From contig CATKHK010000042.1 in NCBI GenBank assembly GCA_949751835.1, forward strand, positions 62,001 through 126,000: DNA of 64,000 nucleotides, given 5' to 3'. The notes beneath the pieces were generated by a model. That model worked only from the letters and a program-made list of their open reading frames with translations, did not search any database and was not told the origin of the DNA. How positions within the stretch are numbered: position 1 is the first letter of the stretch; every line of letters begins with the position of its first letter. Below are positions 1-12,191 of this stretch, piece after piece. The translations under genes and the position numbers were made by a program. The stretch is from Blepharisma japonicum. Taxonomy: Eukaryota; Ciliophora; Heterotrichea; Heterotrichida; Blepharismidae.

Positions 1-198
1 AAAACAGACTCTTTCAAAAATATCGTTGATGAATGAGTTCATTATACTCATAGATCTTTTTGAAATACCAATATCTGGGTGGACTTGTTTAAGGACACGG
101 TAGATATAAAGAGCGAAAGTTTCAGATCTCTTCTTTCCTTTCTTTCCTGCTGCTTCTACTTTTGGTTTATCTTCTCCTTTCTTTGGGGTTTTTACCAT
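1..198 (-). CDS. Histone H2B, 3' end cut by window edge
   Basis: Core histone that pairs with H2A in the nucleosome. The first 66 codons are visible. A short lysine-rich tail ([11 protein letters not shown], then KKGKKRS) is followed by the H2B histone-fold start: [23 protein letters not shown], with [13 protein letters not shown] as the beginning of helix 2. The [16 protein letters not shown] run is diagnostic for H2B rather than H2A, H3 or H4. The start ATG at 198 is the only one in frame before the fold. The C-terminal half lies outside the window. The tail is short compared with animal H2B, as in other ciliates. Identification by eye is secure. Confidence 0.95.
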   Translation of the reverse strand, partial: MVKTPKKGEDKPKVEAAGKKGKKRSETFALYIYRVLKQVHPDIGISKRSMSIMNSFINDIFERVCF

Positions 199-743
199 TT
201 TATAAATAAAGGCTATCTTCGGCCCATTTATAGCTGATTTTTATCCTAAAAATGGCATATGATTGGTCAATTTGGAAAATCTACTTTAGATATAGATACA
301 TTTTAAAACACTCAGCATCTTTATGAAATCATACAGACATTTATCAGAAATATTAAAATTCAAAGTAGAGGTTAAATACAATTCTATAAAGTTATAATAA
401 ATTTTAAAATTAAAGAAAGAAGCAAAAAATTTAATTAAATATTTTTAATTTCAGCTTCGATCGATAATTCTATAATGCCAAATACGTTTAATGTTTTAAC
501 TAGAATAAATTTGCTTATGTCTCTAAAAATGCTATTGCCATATTAAGATTCTGTTAACTAATTATTTTATTAAAGCTTAATGCTGATTTATTTTTAATAA
601 AACTGTAACTAAACACTAAGTTTACAATTTCTTTTAATGATATTTAAAAATATAATAACTTTTTATATATTCAAGATTCGAATTAAAGAAATTATTAATC
701 AGAGAGTTGCATAAATAAGTTTCTAAAAATATTAATATTAAAT
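199..743. other. Intergenic, divergent promoter region of H2B and the voltage-sensor-like gene
   Basis: 545 bases, very AT-rich, with no open frame worth calling on either strand. An ATTGG at 262-266 reads as CCAAT on the H2B strand about 65 bases above its ATG; CCAAT boxes are common in histone promoters elsewhere, but nothing here proves use. No histone partner gene lies on the other side. Confidence 0.5.
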
Positions 744-1442
744 ATGGACTACAGCTCTAATTATTTTCCTATTTCTTACTCTCCAACATCAACATATCTC
801 AACCGTCATAGCACCTGCAAGGAGCGTCTAAATCAATTATACTTTTCAGGATTTGCTCGCTATTTTTACATAATCCAGATTATTTTAAGTCTCTTTAGCA
901 TGATTTGGGTTTTAAATCATATCAAAAGATATCCAAGTAATTTCCAAACAGATCAAGGATGGTTTATTGCATTAGAAGTCATAATTTGTGTCACAATTTT
1001 ATCTGAAATTTTACTTAGAATGTATTTAATCGGTCTTCGCCGATTTTGGACTGCATTGAGTAATATATTTGATATTTTTATAATTATTCTGTGCATATAT
1101 GGAATTATCTTTGCCTGCACACAAGATGCCTTGTTTGATGACGTAGGAGGTATTGTCGGCATTTTTGTACTTATCGTCCGAAATTTAGTTCTCCTTTTAC
1201 GAGTGCTACTATATTTCAAAAATAAGCATAGAAAAAGAATTCCGAGTATTCATTTAGAAGAAATGACGCTGACTTCGCATTTAGAGAATGAAGTAAATTT
1301 GCACTCAAGCTTGCAGGTAAATAGAGAAGTAATTCAAGAACTTTATAAACCTAGGCTAGATGTGCTACATGAGGAAGATGAAATAATGGAAAGCAGCTAT
1401 AAAACACCTTCGATATGGAAAGGAAGGGCAAGTCAGAATTAA
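744..1442 (+). CDS. Four-helix voltage-sensor-like membrane protein
   Basis: 232 aa with four clear hydrophobic helices at about residues 38-57 (FYIIQIILSLFSMIWVL), 73-94 (GWFIALEVIICVTILSEILL), 108-126 (IFDIFIIILCIYGIIF) and 134-157. The fourth carries spaced basic residues (IVRNLVLLLRVLLYFK), with Arg at i and i+7, and the loop before helix 3 has the LRRFW motif seen before S3 in voltage-sensor folds. No pore segment follows; the C-terminal 70 residues are soluble and acidic. This fits a stand-alone voltage-sensor-like domain (inference). The arginine spacing is not the strict every-third pattern of real S4 helices, so true voltage sensing is uncertain. Confidence 0.6.
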   Translation: MDYSSNYFPISYSPTSTYLNRHSTCKERLNQLYFSGFARYFYIIQIILSLFSMIWVLNHIKRYPSNFQTDQGWFIALEVIICVTILSEILLRMYLIGLRRFWTALSNIFDIFIIILCIYGIIFACTQDALFDDVGGIVGIFVLIVRNLVLLLRVLLYFKNKHRKRIPSIHLEEMTLTSHLENEVNLHSSLQVNREVIQELYKPRLDVLHEEDEIMESSYKTPSIWKGRASQN

Positions 1443-1541
1443 TACAAATTGAATTAATAGAAAATTATTTTAAATAAGTTTACATTAGTCTCCTTTACAG
1501 ACATTTTTGATTTTTTTAATAATATGTTCAGGAGCTGTGCC

Positions 1542-4500
1542 TTAATTTCCATTTTGCCTAAAAAGACTGTATTCATCAATGTGTTTAAGGATTTCTTTTG
1601 AGCTGTCGATTGGGCTTGGGGTTTTATGCCGTATAGGAATTAGTGATTTTACTTTTCTCTCTGTATTGCTACTGATATTATTTGCGCTTTTTTCTTCAAT
1701 TTTTTCTTTTTCATCTTCAGTATCTGAAGGGTCGACATCAAACTCTACAATATTTTCAGTAAATTGTATAGACCCTCGAATCCTATTTAGTCAAGGAGCT
1801 TCAGGCTTTGGAGAAATTTTGGAAAAATCAAAGAAATCTTTGACTTTTTCTTCAACACTGAATTCGAATGAAGGAGCTCTAACTCGTGGCAAAGAAATTG
1901 CAGGCCTTGCTTGCAGTTTAGGCATATTAGAAAACGGTAAAGTAATTAAAGGAAAATTGGATGAAAATTCACTTTTGGTGTTTAACGGCAATAAAGTTGT
2001 GGGATTATCAGAGAGAAATGGGCTGATTGTTTCTGGGTCGCACTTAAAAGCTTCTTTCATTAGTTTTTCAGCGGTATCATTATTTCCTAATGAAAGTTCT
2101 GACAGTGCTGACAGAAAAATCATTTGACCTTTGTGCTTATCATTGAGAACTTCAGCAAGGTCTTGGAAAATCACTAAAGATTGTTCTTTGTTATACTAAA
2201 TAGAAATTACATATAAATGACATAAGCCAATATTATATAGCACCTCACAATTTTCTTCTTCTGCTGCAAGAGCTTCATCAGAAGTCATCAATTCATTGTC
2301 TTTTGAATGAATAATTTCAAGAACCTCTTGAAAATCATCTAAAGCAAGTTCATACTTTTCAGTGTACATTAAAAATATCCCTTTCATTCAATAAATATTT
2401 TTCCTGTCAAAAATTTCCCCGCACGTTTCACTGAGTCATTTATTACAATTTTCAATTGATTTTTGAAAAATATTAAAATTTTTATCCTCTGAAGCTAAAT
2501 TTTTCAAATAAGTCAAAATCTCTTTATCTTTGATAACACTTAAGAAATTTGGTTTTGATTGTAAAATTTTATTTAATTCAATAATCGCATCATCAAGCTT
2601 ATGAAGCAACACATAGCATTTCGCCTTTTGATAAGTGATCTCACAGCTGAATTTTAATGCTAAAGCGTTATTATAAGCGCTAATTGCATCTTCATAAGAC
2701 CCAGTTGACATCAGGAGACTTCCAGTCTGCATATGACCTAAAGGATCATTTGGACAGCCAGCTATATTTTTCTGAAAATCACTATACGCAAGATCTGTAT
2801 CATCTTCTAAATAAGCAACCCTTCCTCTATAAGAATAAGCATAATATAGCTCTTCATTCAATTGAACAGCTATAGTAAAATCTTGCAAAGCATCTTGATA
2901 TTTCTTAAGCCCAGCATGGCATAGTCCTCTAAGCACATAATGTTCAGCAACATTGTCTTCTGCTTTATCAATATTAAGCTTAGCATCTTCTAAAGCTTCA
3001 GAAAATTTATTTCTCAGATATTTCACTATTGCCCGATAATAATAAATATCACTTTCTGGATCTCTAAGCTGGAAAGCTTTTTCTAATAAATTTTCAGATT
3101 CTATAACAAATAATTCGTTAGGTGGGGAAGCTTCATATGCTATATGAAGTAATATAGCTGCATGATAAGTCAAAGGATCAGGATTTTTAGGGAAATGCTT
3201 ATGAGATTTGCTTAAATAATTAAGCGCAGACTGAAAATCTCCTTTTTTCGCATCTTTTAGCCCATGTGCTAAGCTTTGATTATAAAGTGAAGCTTTATTC
3301 AATGTTGATATCAACGATGCTTTTTTGAAATCCTGCAAAGCTTTATCAAATTTATTAAGTGCACAATACCCATATGCTCTATATGAATAGCAATTTCCTA
3401 AATACTCTTGTATAATGCTATCCCCATCTTTTATAAGCTTTGAGAAATAAGTAATTCCTTCTTTGTATTTTCGTTTCATAAGACTTATGACAGCTTCCGC
3501 ATAGTGTCTCAAGGTTTTTTGATCCTTTATTTCTTTTTGTCCATTGATTCTTTTAAAAGTATGTAAAGCCCCGTAGTAGTCTCTTTCTCTGATTTTTAAA
3601 GCCCCCAAGTGAAAAACGGCTTGGTTTAAGAAAGAATTTTGATGGTCATACTTGATGGTTTGTTCGAAGCATAAAGCTGATTCGTTAAATTGAGAAGTTT
3701 TAAAAAGAAGCAGAGCCTTAGTGAAATAAGCTTCAGGATCTTCTGATTTGTAAGATAGATATTTGCTTAAGTCTTCAAATGCTTGGTCATTCTTATTTAT
3801 TGAAGCGAAAAATTTTGCTCGCTTCAGAAGGGCCAGTACAGAGGTATCTGGGAATGAAATGGCTTTGTTCAAGGCTTCTAAGCAGCTTTCTTTATTTTCT
3901 GTGTGAATCAAACAATCAGCTATTCCGATATATGCTGATCCATCCTTTGGATTATAAGCAGCTGCTTTTTTAAAATCACTTAACGCTTTTTCTATTTTTT
4001 CTTGTTTTAAATAAATTTGTCCTCTTATAACATACCCTTCAGAAAACTTAGGAAATCTTGACAAACCTTTAGATACCAGCCTCAATGCTGTAGAAATATC
4101 ATTCATAGACATAAAGCATATGCTTAGCGCTGTATACAGCTGTCTATCATATATTGGGTTTTCTTTTGCAACCGCTAACAGATCAGTGATTGCTGATTTA
4201 TGATTTTGCAAATGCATATAGCAGACAGCTCTTCCATACAAGGCATCAATGTTTGCTTTATCTTTTTCTAAGACCCCTTCAAAAATTTCAATTGCTTGCG
4301 AAAAGTTGCTTTCTTTAATAAGCTGTCTGCCAAGTTCATTTTGAACTTCTTGATTTTCCAAAATTTCCGAAATTTTTGTAACAGACCTAAGAGTTGTATG
4401 TCTTGATCTTATTGATTTCATTTCTCCCGTCGAATTATGCCTAGTGCGGTCCACTGAAGTACTTCTGAATTTTAGAGCAGATGGTGATGATTCTTCATAT

Positions 4501-4652
4501 ACCGCAAATGAACGATTAATTTTAGGACTTGATCTTTTTCGGGATTTAGGAGATATATTTGCACGATGAGAAGGAGAGCGATAACGAATTCTGTTGATAT
4601 TTGTAGCAATTCCTGAAGGCTGATATATCGGTGTTTGAGATTTTATGAGCAT
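1542..4652 (-). CDS. Long TPR-repeat protein (1031 aa, one 15-nt intron)
   Basis: Spliced from exon 4652-2211 and exon 2195-1542. Residues 1-100 are a basic Ser/Arg-rich leader (PSHRANISPKSRKRSSPK). From about 105 to 800 there are roughly 18-20 tetratricopeptide repeats with the usual W/L-G-A-P spacing, such as ALYGRAVCYMHLQNHKSAI and AYSYRGRVAYLEDDTDLAYSDF. The last about 220 residues are low-complexity and probably disordered. Two in-frame TGA codons (at about 2433 and 1782) read as Trp and join what would otherwise be separate frames; the intron is at 2196-2210. TPR arrays serve as protein-binding scaffolds; the partner cannot be told. Long ciliate TPR proteins are often ciliary or basal-body proteins, but that is a guess here. 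Confidence 0.85.
2196..2210 (-). other. 15-nt intron, TPR gene
   Basis: GTAATTTCTATTTAG, phase 0, between CHLY and YNKEQ. Its own TAG would end translation if retained. Confidence 0.9.
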
Positions 4653-4704
4653 ATTTACTTAAATAATTTTTAATTGAATAAACCTTAAAATGAATAAAAT
4701 TTCA

Positions 4705-5362
4705 TTAAGCTTTAGATACTTTTCGAATCTTCTTAGGCCTGCTTGCGATATAATTTTCTGCGAGTCTAAATTAACATTACTCTGACACCCTTGTAAACGT
4801 ATTCCTATCTAATAAATCCACTTTAATCTGCAGCTTGTCTTCCCTTGGCTCAGAATAAGCATTGCTGCATTGTTTTTGTATAATTTCTACTATTTCTTTT
4901 AAGACACTTGGCGCAACCTTTCTAACTCTCTCTGCAAATTCGACTTTTTCTGCAAAAGAAACTGTATTACTTTGTGAGTGTTCTTGCTGCTTATTTAAAA
5001 GCTTTTTATAGTAATGGTGCATGCTTGATTCCATCTTTTGCGCCATAACATAGATATCAGAACCTTCTAAGTTGTAAGTCTTGCAATTAGCCCAAATTAG
5101 ATTTAAGTCTGAGATATAGTCTTCAAGAGAGGAATATTTTCCTGTAATTAACTTTCTTCTTGCGGTTGAAAGGTCCATTGGCTGCTTAATGATGAGCGGG
5201 TAGTTGGTTAATTGTAAACCTACATAATCAACTGGTTCTAAAAATGGGTATGATTCAGGCAATGCTTCTAAGTATCTCATTAAATCTAAACCAAGACTAA
5301 TGTTGCTTTGGTTAAGAGTAGATTTTCTAAATAAAAAATTACAATTTTCCTTTGTCGACCAT
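4705..5362 (-). CDS. Small BET-type protein: one bromodomain plus NET domain
   Basis: 208 aa from three exons (5362-5343, 5326-4781, 4765-4705). The bromodomain at about residues 20-125 has the PFLEPVD ZA-loop start, YPLIIKQPMDLSTARRKL, and the acetyl-lysine-binding Asn in IWANCKTYN. Residues about 135-208 fit the extra-terminal (NET) domain: EKVEFAERVRKVAPSVLKEI, EDKLQIKVDLLDRNTFTRV, SELAENYIAS. Splicing the second intron adds ELAENYIASRPKKIRKVSKA, which completes the last NET helix; without it the protein stops at VSE. Plant GTE and other BET proteins use the same order to bind acetylated histones and recruit transcription factors. One bromodomain instead of the two of animal BETs resembles the plant GTE layout. 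Confidence 0.88.
4766..4780 (-). other. 15-nt intron, BET gene (second)
   Basis: GTAATGTTAATTTAG, phase 2. Removal turns TCAGAG-TAA into TCA GAA CTC and extends the NET domain by about 20 residues. Confidence 0.88.
5327..5342 (-). other. 16-nt intron, BET gene (first)
   Basis: GTAATTTTTTATTTAG, phase 2, the only 16-mer found. It follows a 20-nt first exon (MVDKGKL) and restores frame to KSTLNQSN. The A six bases from the 3' end is kept, so the extra base lies in the T-run. Confidence 0.82.
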
Positions 5363-5556
5363 GTTATAAATTATTATACCCCCAGAAAATCAAAGATTAT
5401 TTAACTCAGTTTATATTATAATTTATATTTTAATAAGTAAATTATTGCTATTTTAATTTAAAACTATATTTTTCTTGATTAAAGATATTTACTGAATAAT
5501 TTCATTAGTATATAATAATCATCGAAAATATAATGAAATCTAACAATAATTAAAAT

Positions 5557-6381
5557 ATGCCTGTAAGATTATCATGGTATGATTTATAAAGTCACGATGT
5601 TTTTATCGGCTTAGCAATTTTTTATGCAGCAGCTGAACTTATGGTTACATGGCAAGATTTTACGTAAAAATTATTAAGGTCATGCGTAAAACCTATAGAA
5701 ATATGGCTTTTAGTGTCCTGTGCATTATTAGCGCTAATCAGATTTGCCCATATATTAGAAAATTTTGCTGAAAATGAACCAAACGAGCCTTGATGTTTCC
5801 AAGCATTTTCTAGATCTTTTTCAGTTAGCTCAGTCATTGCTGTAGGAGTTTTCTACCCTATTTTCTTAGCTTGAATCGTAATTGGAACTTTTTGATTTGC
5901 AGAAGTGCAGTCTCAAGCTAAATATGTTGGATCGGAATGCTTCAAAAATCCACAGGAAAAATGATATTTTGCGTTATGAATTGTTGTATTTTATAGTTGG
6001 ATTATTGCTTATACAACTTCAATTATGATATCAATTTTAGGCTACTTAAGGAATAGAGCTATAGAAGGCGAGTACACGCAGCTAATGGAGCAATATGGAG
6101 ACGAAGATATCCCTAGCTTTAATCCAAGCGTAAGAGGCCTATCACCTGGATCTATTCTAAAATTTAATGTCAGTGAGATAAATAGCCCAGAGCAAGGAGC
6201 TTTTATATGCTCAGTCTGTCTAGAAGACCTCCAAGTCAGAGAAAAGGTAAGAATCATGCCATGTGGCCACCGTTTTCATCTCCGCTGCATCGACATTTGG
6301 CTTATGCGACAAAGCAACTGCCCAAACTGCAAGCGAAACCTTCGACTTCGCAGCTCAGAGCGCGCTTTAGTCTCTCTTTAA
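5557..6381 (+). CDS. Membrane-anchored RING-H2 protein, probable E3 ubiquitin ligase
   Basis: 264 aa from three exons (5557-5576, 5592-5663, 5679-6381) with at least eight TGA=Trp codons. Four hydrophobic helices: FIGLAIFYAAAELMV, WLLVSCALLALIRFAHIL, VIAVGVFYPIFLAWIVIG and WYFALWIVVFYSWIIAY. The C-terminal third is a RING-H2 domain: CSVC, then CGHRFHLRCIDIWL and CPNC, giving the C-x2-C ... C-x-H-x2-H-x2-C ... C-x2-C zinc order. RING-H2 domains recruit E2 enzymes, so the likely role is membrane-linked ubiquitination. Both introns end in AAG rather than TAG, which is unusual here, but each restores one hydrophobic frame. The gene shares a 194-bp divergent promoter with the BET gene. Confidence 0.85.
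5577..5591 (+). other. 15-nt intron, RING gene (first)
   Basis: GTATGATTTATAAAG, phase 2, after MPVRLS. Ends AAG, keeps A at position 10. Supported only by frame continuity. Confidence 0.7.
5664..5678 (+). other. 15-nt intron, RING gene (second)
   Basis: GTAAAAATTATTAAG, phase 2, after TWQDF. Ends AAG, keeps A at position 10; it removes an in-frame TAA between two hydrophobic segments. Confidence 0.72.
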
Positions 6382-6439
6382 TGTGTATCTCAAAATACTG
6401 AATTTTAATTTAAATTTAAAATTCCTTTCTAACACTCAA

Positions 6440-7846
6440 TTAGTCTGGTCTTTTTTCATTTATTATATCCCAATTTTTAGCTTGTGAAAACGAGTCAACT
6501 GCTCCTAGAATCGCTTCTCTTCCTTGCAGTAGCAGCCCTCTCGGTACTTTATTATCAGGGCACAGCCCTTTCAACTGCATAATGATTTCTTTTTCTTCTC
6601 TAAGAGTCTTAAACATCTTGATCATCTTTGTAACTGCTTTGACTTTGTTCCTGAAAATTTCTACCTTGGCCTCTCTTACATCTTCTTGTAGTTTTTTCAC
6701 CTGCGATCCTACATCAGCTCCTTTTTTCGCTTCAATTTCATTTGCTGGCTTAATTACAGTTTTTATCATTTCTAGCACTTTTTCTATAACAAATGGAATG
6801 CTTCATTCAAATAGTCCCATGAAATTTGGTAAAATATAAGGGTGCTGTGTATAATTAAATTGCTGAATATTGAGTGTATTATTATCGAACTTCAAAATCG
6901 CACCTTTATTGTTGTAAACGTCACAGTAATTTGGTGCTGAAAATACTGTAATCACACAAGGGAAATCTGAAGTCCCGCTTCATCTATGCATTTTATAACC
7001 GTCTAGCTGTGCTTCGTGGGCCCTGAGGATAGAAAGCAACCGATTTTTTTTTAAAAATCCATTTGCGGCTGATAGCCCGAAATAGAAGCTGCAGCCTCTG
7101 ACTGTGTTGACTCTGTATTTTTCTGGGCAGCTTCCGGTGTCGCTGTCTACTGGGTCACTTCATAAAATATCGCAGAAAAGGCCTTGTCGTGGTGGCTCTT
7201 GGAAGCGGCTGAGCCGAGAAATGTCTTCTAAGGTCAACAGTTCAGGGGAAATACCTCCGTGAAGAGCTATAAATTTATTATTCACTATACAAGCTAAAGG
7301 TAAGGCGTCAAAGCTCTCCATTATAGCGTCATATGTCTCTGTATCATATTTATAAAGCGTTTCTTCCCGGAAATTAAAAAAAGAAGTCATCTGTCGGCAT
7401 TCGTGGTTTCCTCGCAGCATAAAAACTGTTTGAGGAAAATTGAGCTTAACTGCATATAAGAGGAGGGTGACTTCTATAGAAAAAGAGCCTCTATCTACAT
7501 AATCTCCTAAAAATAAATACTTTGTTCGATTTGGATCTCCACCAAGCTCAAGCAACCTCAATAAGTCATAATACTGGCCATGAATATCCCCTACTACAGA
7601 TACTGGGTCTTTCAGCTCTAACAAATTTCTCTCCCTCCTAAACACGTCAGAAGCTTGTCTTATCAGTAATAAACAATCTTGCTTTGCAATTCTACCTTCC
7701 GCTTGTAAGTGGTCTCTCAGCACTATCCAATCAGGTGGGTTCGCAATTCCTCTAGGATAAAGCTTTACCCTGTCCAGAGTTCTATGAGGAGGCGGCGTGA
7801 GATCTGGAACAGACCTGTCATGTAGTGGATCTAAGAGTGGCTCCAT
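6440..7846 (-). CDS. Calcineurin catalytic subunit A (PP2B Ser/Thr phosphatase)
   Basis: 468 aa, intronless; human calcineurin A is about 520. The metal-binding phosphatase signatures are present: GDIHGQ, GDYVDRG, RGNHE and LHGGISPEL. Specific calcineurin marks follow: WSDP (W from TGA), [24 protein letters not shown], the calcineurin-B-binding helix ([15 protein letters not shown]), a calmodulin-binding stretch ([20 protein letters not shown]) and a terminal autoinhibitory segment ([19 protein letters not shown], compared with ITSFEEAKGLDRINER in animals). It dephosphorylates targets when Ca2+/calmodulin binds. The start is ATG 7846 ([10 protein letters not shown]). Regulation by Ca2+, calmodulin and a B subunit is expected from the family. 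Confidence 0.95.
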
Positions 7847-7902
7847 TAATAAGAAAATAATAGTTACATATTTATTCAAACTTGCTTAAGTATTAGATTA
7901 TC

Positions 7903-10665
7903 TTAATGACCTCCATGGACGTCTTGAGCAGCGACCATAGATCTTCTAGTGACAATTGATTTCCTATAATTTTTAGGATCTTTTACAATATCTGTGAATA
8001 CCAAAAATGAGTCAGTAAGCATGGCTCCTGAGTACCCACCTTCTTTTCCTTGGGATTTATAATAAGCATCGAAAACTCTTATCATCAAAATTTTGGCTAT
8101 ATCTTGCAAAACAAAGAAAATTAAGTCATAGCCTAAGATCCACATAGCAACTCCCCAGCTGATAGGTTTCATATCAGGAATATTGCTGCTTTCTCCTACG
8201 CTAATATTTAAAAACCAATAGCAGGAAAGGAATAAACACACAATAATTCCAAACATATCAGCACTGAACAGCAGTTTCCCTGGCAATCTCGTCCAGAACC
8301 AGCTCATAGTCCTAGCTGAAAATACTGTTAAAAAGTTAGAAATTGAGACTTTCATAAAAATGATGGTCAGAATTTCTCCATATCTCATAGCTTCAATCCC
8401 AAAAGCTTTGAGGAAAACATTTCTGTCATGGCTGTTCATATTGTCTAAGCACAATAATAGTAAAATCAGCGATGAAATAAAAGCGATAAAACCTAGAACA
8501 GTCGAGTTTGAAAAGATAAGGATCATATTCCACGCCTCAGGCTTTTTATTTACTGTCACTTTATCATAAGCAATTGAAATGATCAAGCCATCATTTAAAA
8601 TTACCATAATGACAAGACATATCACAGGTAACGCAAATGTATTGGGGACATTGCTGCAGCCATGACCTTTACATGTAAAATCATCAGATGGGTCAACAGC
8701 GACCATAGTGATGAAGAAGAAAATAATGATCTGGAAAGTGCAAGCAATTCTATAGGTGCAGTAGTTATTCATCCTTTGGAAAGTCTTTCTAGCTCTATAT
8801 ATAGCTTCTATAATCACACTGAGACCTGGGCTAGTTAGCACTATATCAGCAGCTGCTCTTGCAGCGTCTGTAGCCCCATCCACTGCAATCCCCACATCAG
8901 CTTTTTTCAATGCTGGGGCATCATTTACTCCATCTCCAGTCATCCCACATCTAAACCCTCTCTCCTGAAGCATTTTTACAATAGCAAACTTATGCTCAGG
9001 AAACACCTCAGCGAATCCATCAGCTTCTTCTACCATGGAGTCCAAAATTTCTTTACTCACCACGCTGGTTTCAGCTTGGAGCATTTCTGAGTTATAAATT
9101 TTATCGCCCATATTTAATAGTCTTGCAGTTTCTTTTGCAATCGCAAGCTGGTCCCCAGTGATCATTTTTACCTTGACTTCCATTTGTAAAGCTTTTTGGA
9201 TGGTTTCTTTGGTATCATCTCTAGGAGGGTCATACAAAGAAATCAGACCAATCATACTCCATTTGCTTTCTCCAGGGTCCATTTTGGCAACCCCAAGCGT
9301 CCTATAGCCTCTTGAAGCTAAGTCCATGACATGCCCAGAGACTTCTTCTTCAATACTTGGGTCAGCAGCCATAGCTAAAATCACTTGTGGAGCGCCTTTT
9401 GTGCATCTGAAAATTTCGCCTTTTCTGTTCCTAACAGTTGCTTCAGTTCTCTTAATTTTTGGGTCAAATGGGACGAATTCTTCTTCTTCATAGCCATCAT
9501 AGCTGATCCTGCATTTTTCATAGGCATATTCGGTGATGCATTTGTCAATAGCATCTTGTGAGCCAACTTCTCTTTTAGCTGCAAGTCCTGCAACTAAAAA
9601 TAAATCTTCTGTTTTGTAGCTCTTAAGAAGCACTGGATTTTGGATCGTCAGTTCATTTTTTGTGAGTGTCCCAGTCTTGTCACTGCAGAGAATTTTCATG
9701 CCTGCGAGTTCTTCTATAGCAGTTAGGCGGCTGACAATAGCTTTTCGAGTTGCTAATGCGTGGGCACCTACAGCCATGGTAGCCGTACATACCACTTGCA
9801 TAGCGATGGGGATTGATGCGACAAGTAAAACGACACAAATTGATAAAGTTTCAAGGAAATTGTTCCCCTTCGCCAAGTTCACTACAAGAATAACGACGAC
9901 CAGAACGACTGAAACTATAAGTAAAGAAAAGGCTACCTTTAATAGGACTTTTTGGAAGTTCCCACGCTGGTTTACAGAGCCTACAAGAGCTGAAGTCCTC
10001 CCGAAAAATGTCCTTGCTCCTGTAGCCATTACGATAGCTTCTAGATCGCCTCTTTTGCAGACAGAGCCTTGATAGACAGTATCGCCTTCATATTTCATGA
10101 CCGCTAAAGACTCACCAGTTAAAGCTGATTGGTCGATCTCAGCAAAGCCTGGCCCTAAGACTGCGTCAGCGGGAATTATATCTCCCAGCTTTAAGTTAAT
10201 TCTATCTCCTATAACTAGATCTTTAGCATTGATTGTGTCATATTGTCCATTTCTTTTACATTTTGCCTTTGGAGCCATATTCTTCTTGAGTGCTTCAATT
10301 GCGTTTCCTGCATTTTTTTCTTCATACCATCCTACAAAACCATTCACAAATTGCAAAATCATCAGGACTCCGAAGTCCAGTCATGAGAGCCTAATCAATT
10401 CTATCAAAATGGCTGCCCAAATCATCCCTGGCATTGGTCCCCAGAAGTAGCTTAAGAACTTCAGAAAAGGGTTCACCTTTTTCTCTGGCAGCATATTTGG
10501 CCTATGTAAACTTTACCCATCCCTTGCTAGTCTTCTGGCAGCTTCTGCATTTGTGAGCCCAGACTCAGGTGTGTTCATATCTGCCATCTGCTCTGGGGTT
10601 AGCTTAGTCGCTTTCTCCTTAGGCTCTTCATTGACTTCGTCTTTAATCTTCTCGTAGCTTGCCAT
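7903..10665 (-). CDS. P3A-type plasma-membrane H+-ATPase
   Basis: 915 aa from exons 10665-10517 and 10501-7903. All P-type ATPase parts are visible: the N-terminal FLKFLSYFWGPMPGMIWAA first helix, LGDIIPADA and TGES in the actuator domain, the phosphorylated Asp in CSDKTGTLT, KGAPQ, TGDQLAIAKETA, and the GDGVNDAPALKKADVGIAV hinge. The EEKNAGNAIEALK run and overall size match plant/fungal/protist proton pumps (class P3A), not Ca2+ or Na+ pumps. It would energise the surface or a vacuole membrane. The C-terminus after the last helices is short, so a plant-style 14-3-3 regulatory tail is absent. The stop lies 56 bases above the calcineurin start, on the same strand. Confidence 0.93.
10502..10516 (-). 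other. 15-nt intron, H+-ATPase gene
   Basis: GTAAAGTTTACATAG, phase 2, between ARD-G and PNMLPEKK; joins the N-terminal leader to the membrane part. Confidence 0.92.
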
Positions 10666-11931
<1,266 letters not shown>

Positions 11932-12191
11932 AGATATAGATGTTTTTTGATTTGTGAAAATGATATTTTGAAATAAAATAACAAAAATTATGGAAATAAT
12001 CGGATATATACTGTATGGATTTATTGATAATATTATGGATTTATTAATATAATTAGTTATCTCTTTGAATAATTTATTTTTTCAAAATATAATTTTAAGA
12101 AATATCAAAAATAGTTTGCAGAGAGAAAAATAACACAAAAGAAATATCTTTAACTCATTTATAATTTGAATATTTTTAATATATACAATAT

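Noticed and set aside
1579-2127. 182-codon plus-strand frame
   Set aside because: Antisense to the second exon of the TPR gene, whose frame continues through TGA=Trp; a shadow.
9662-10450. Two plus-strand frames of 117-136 codons
   Set aside because: Antisense to the H+-ATPase, including its DKTGT and actuator regions.
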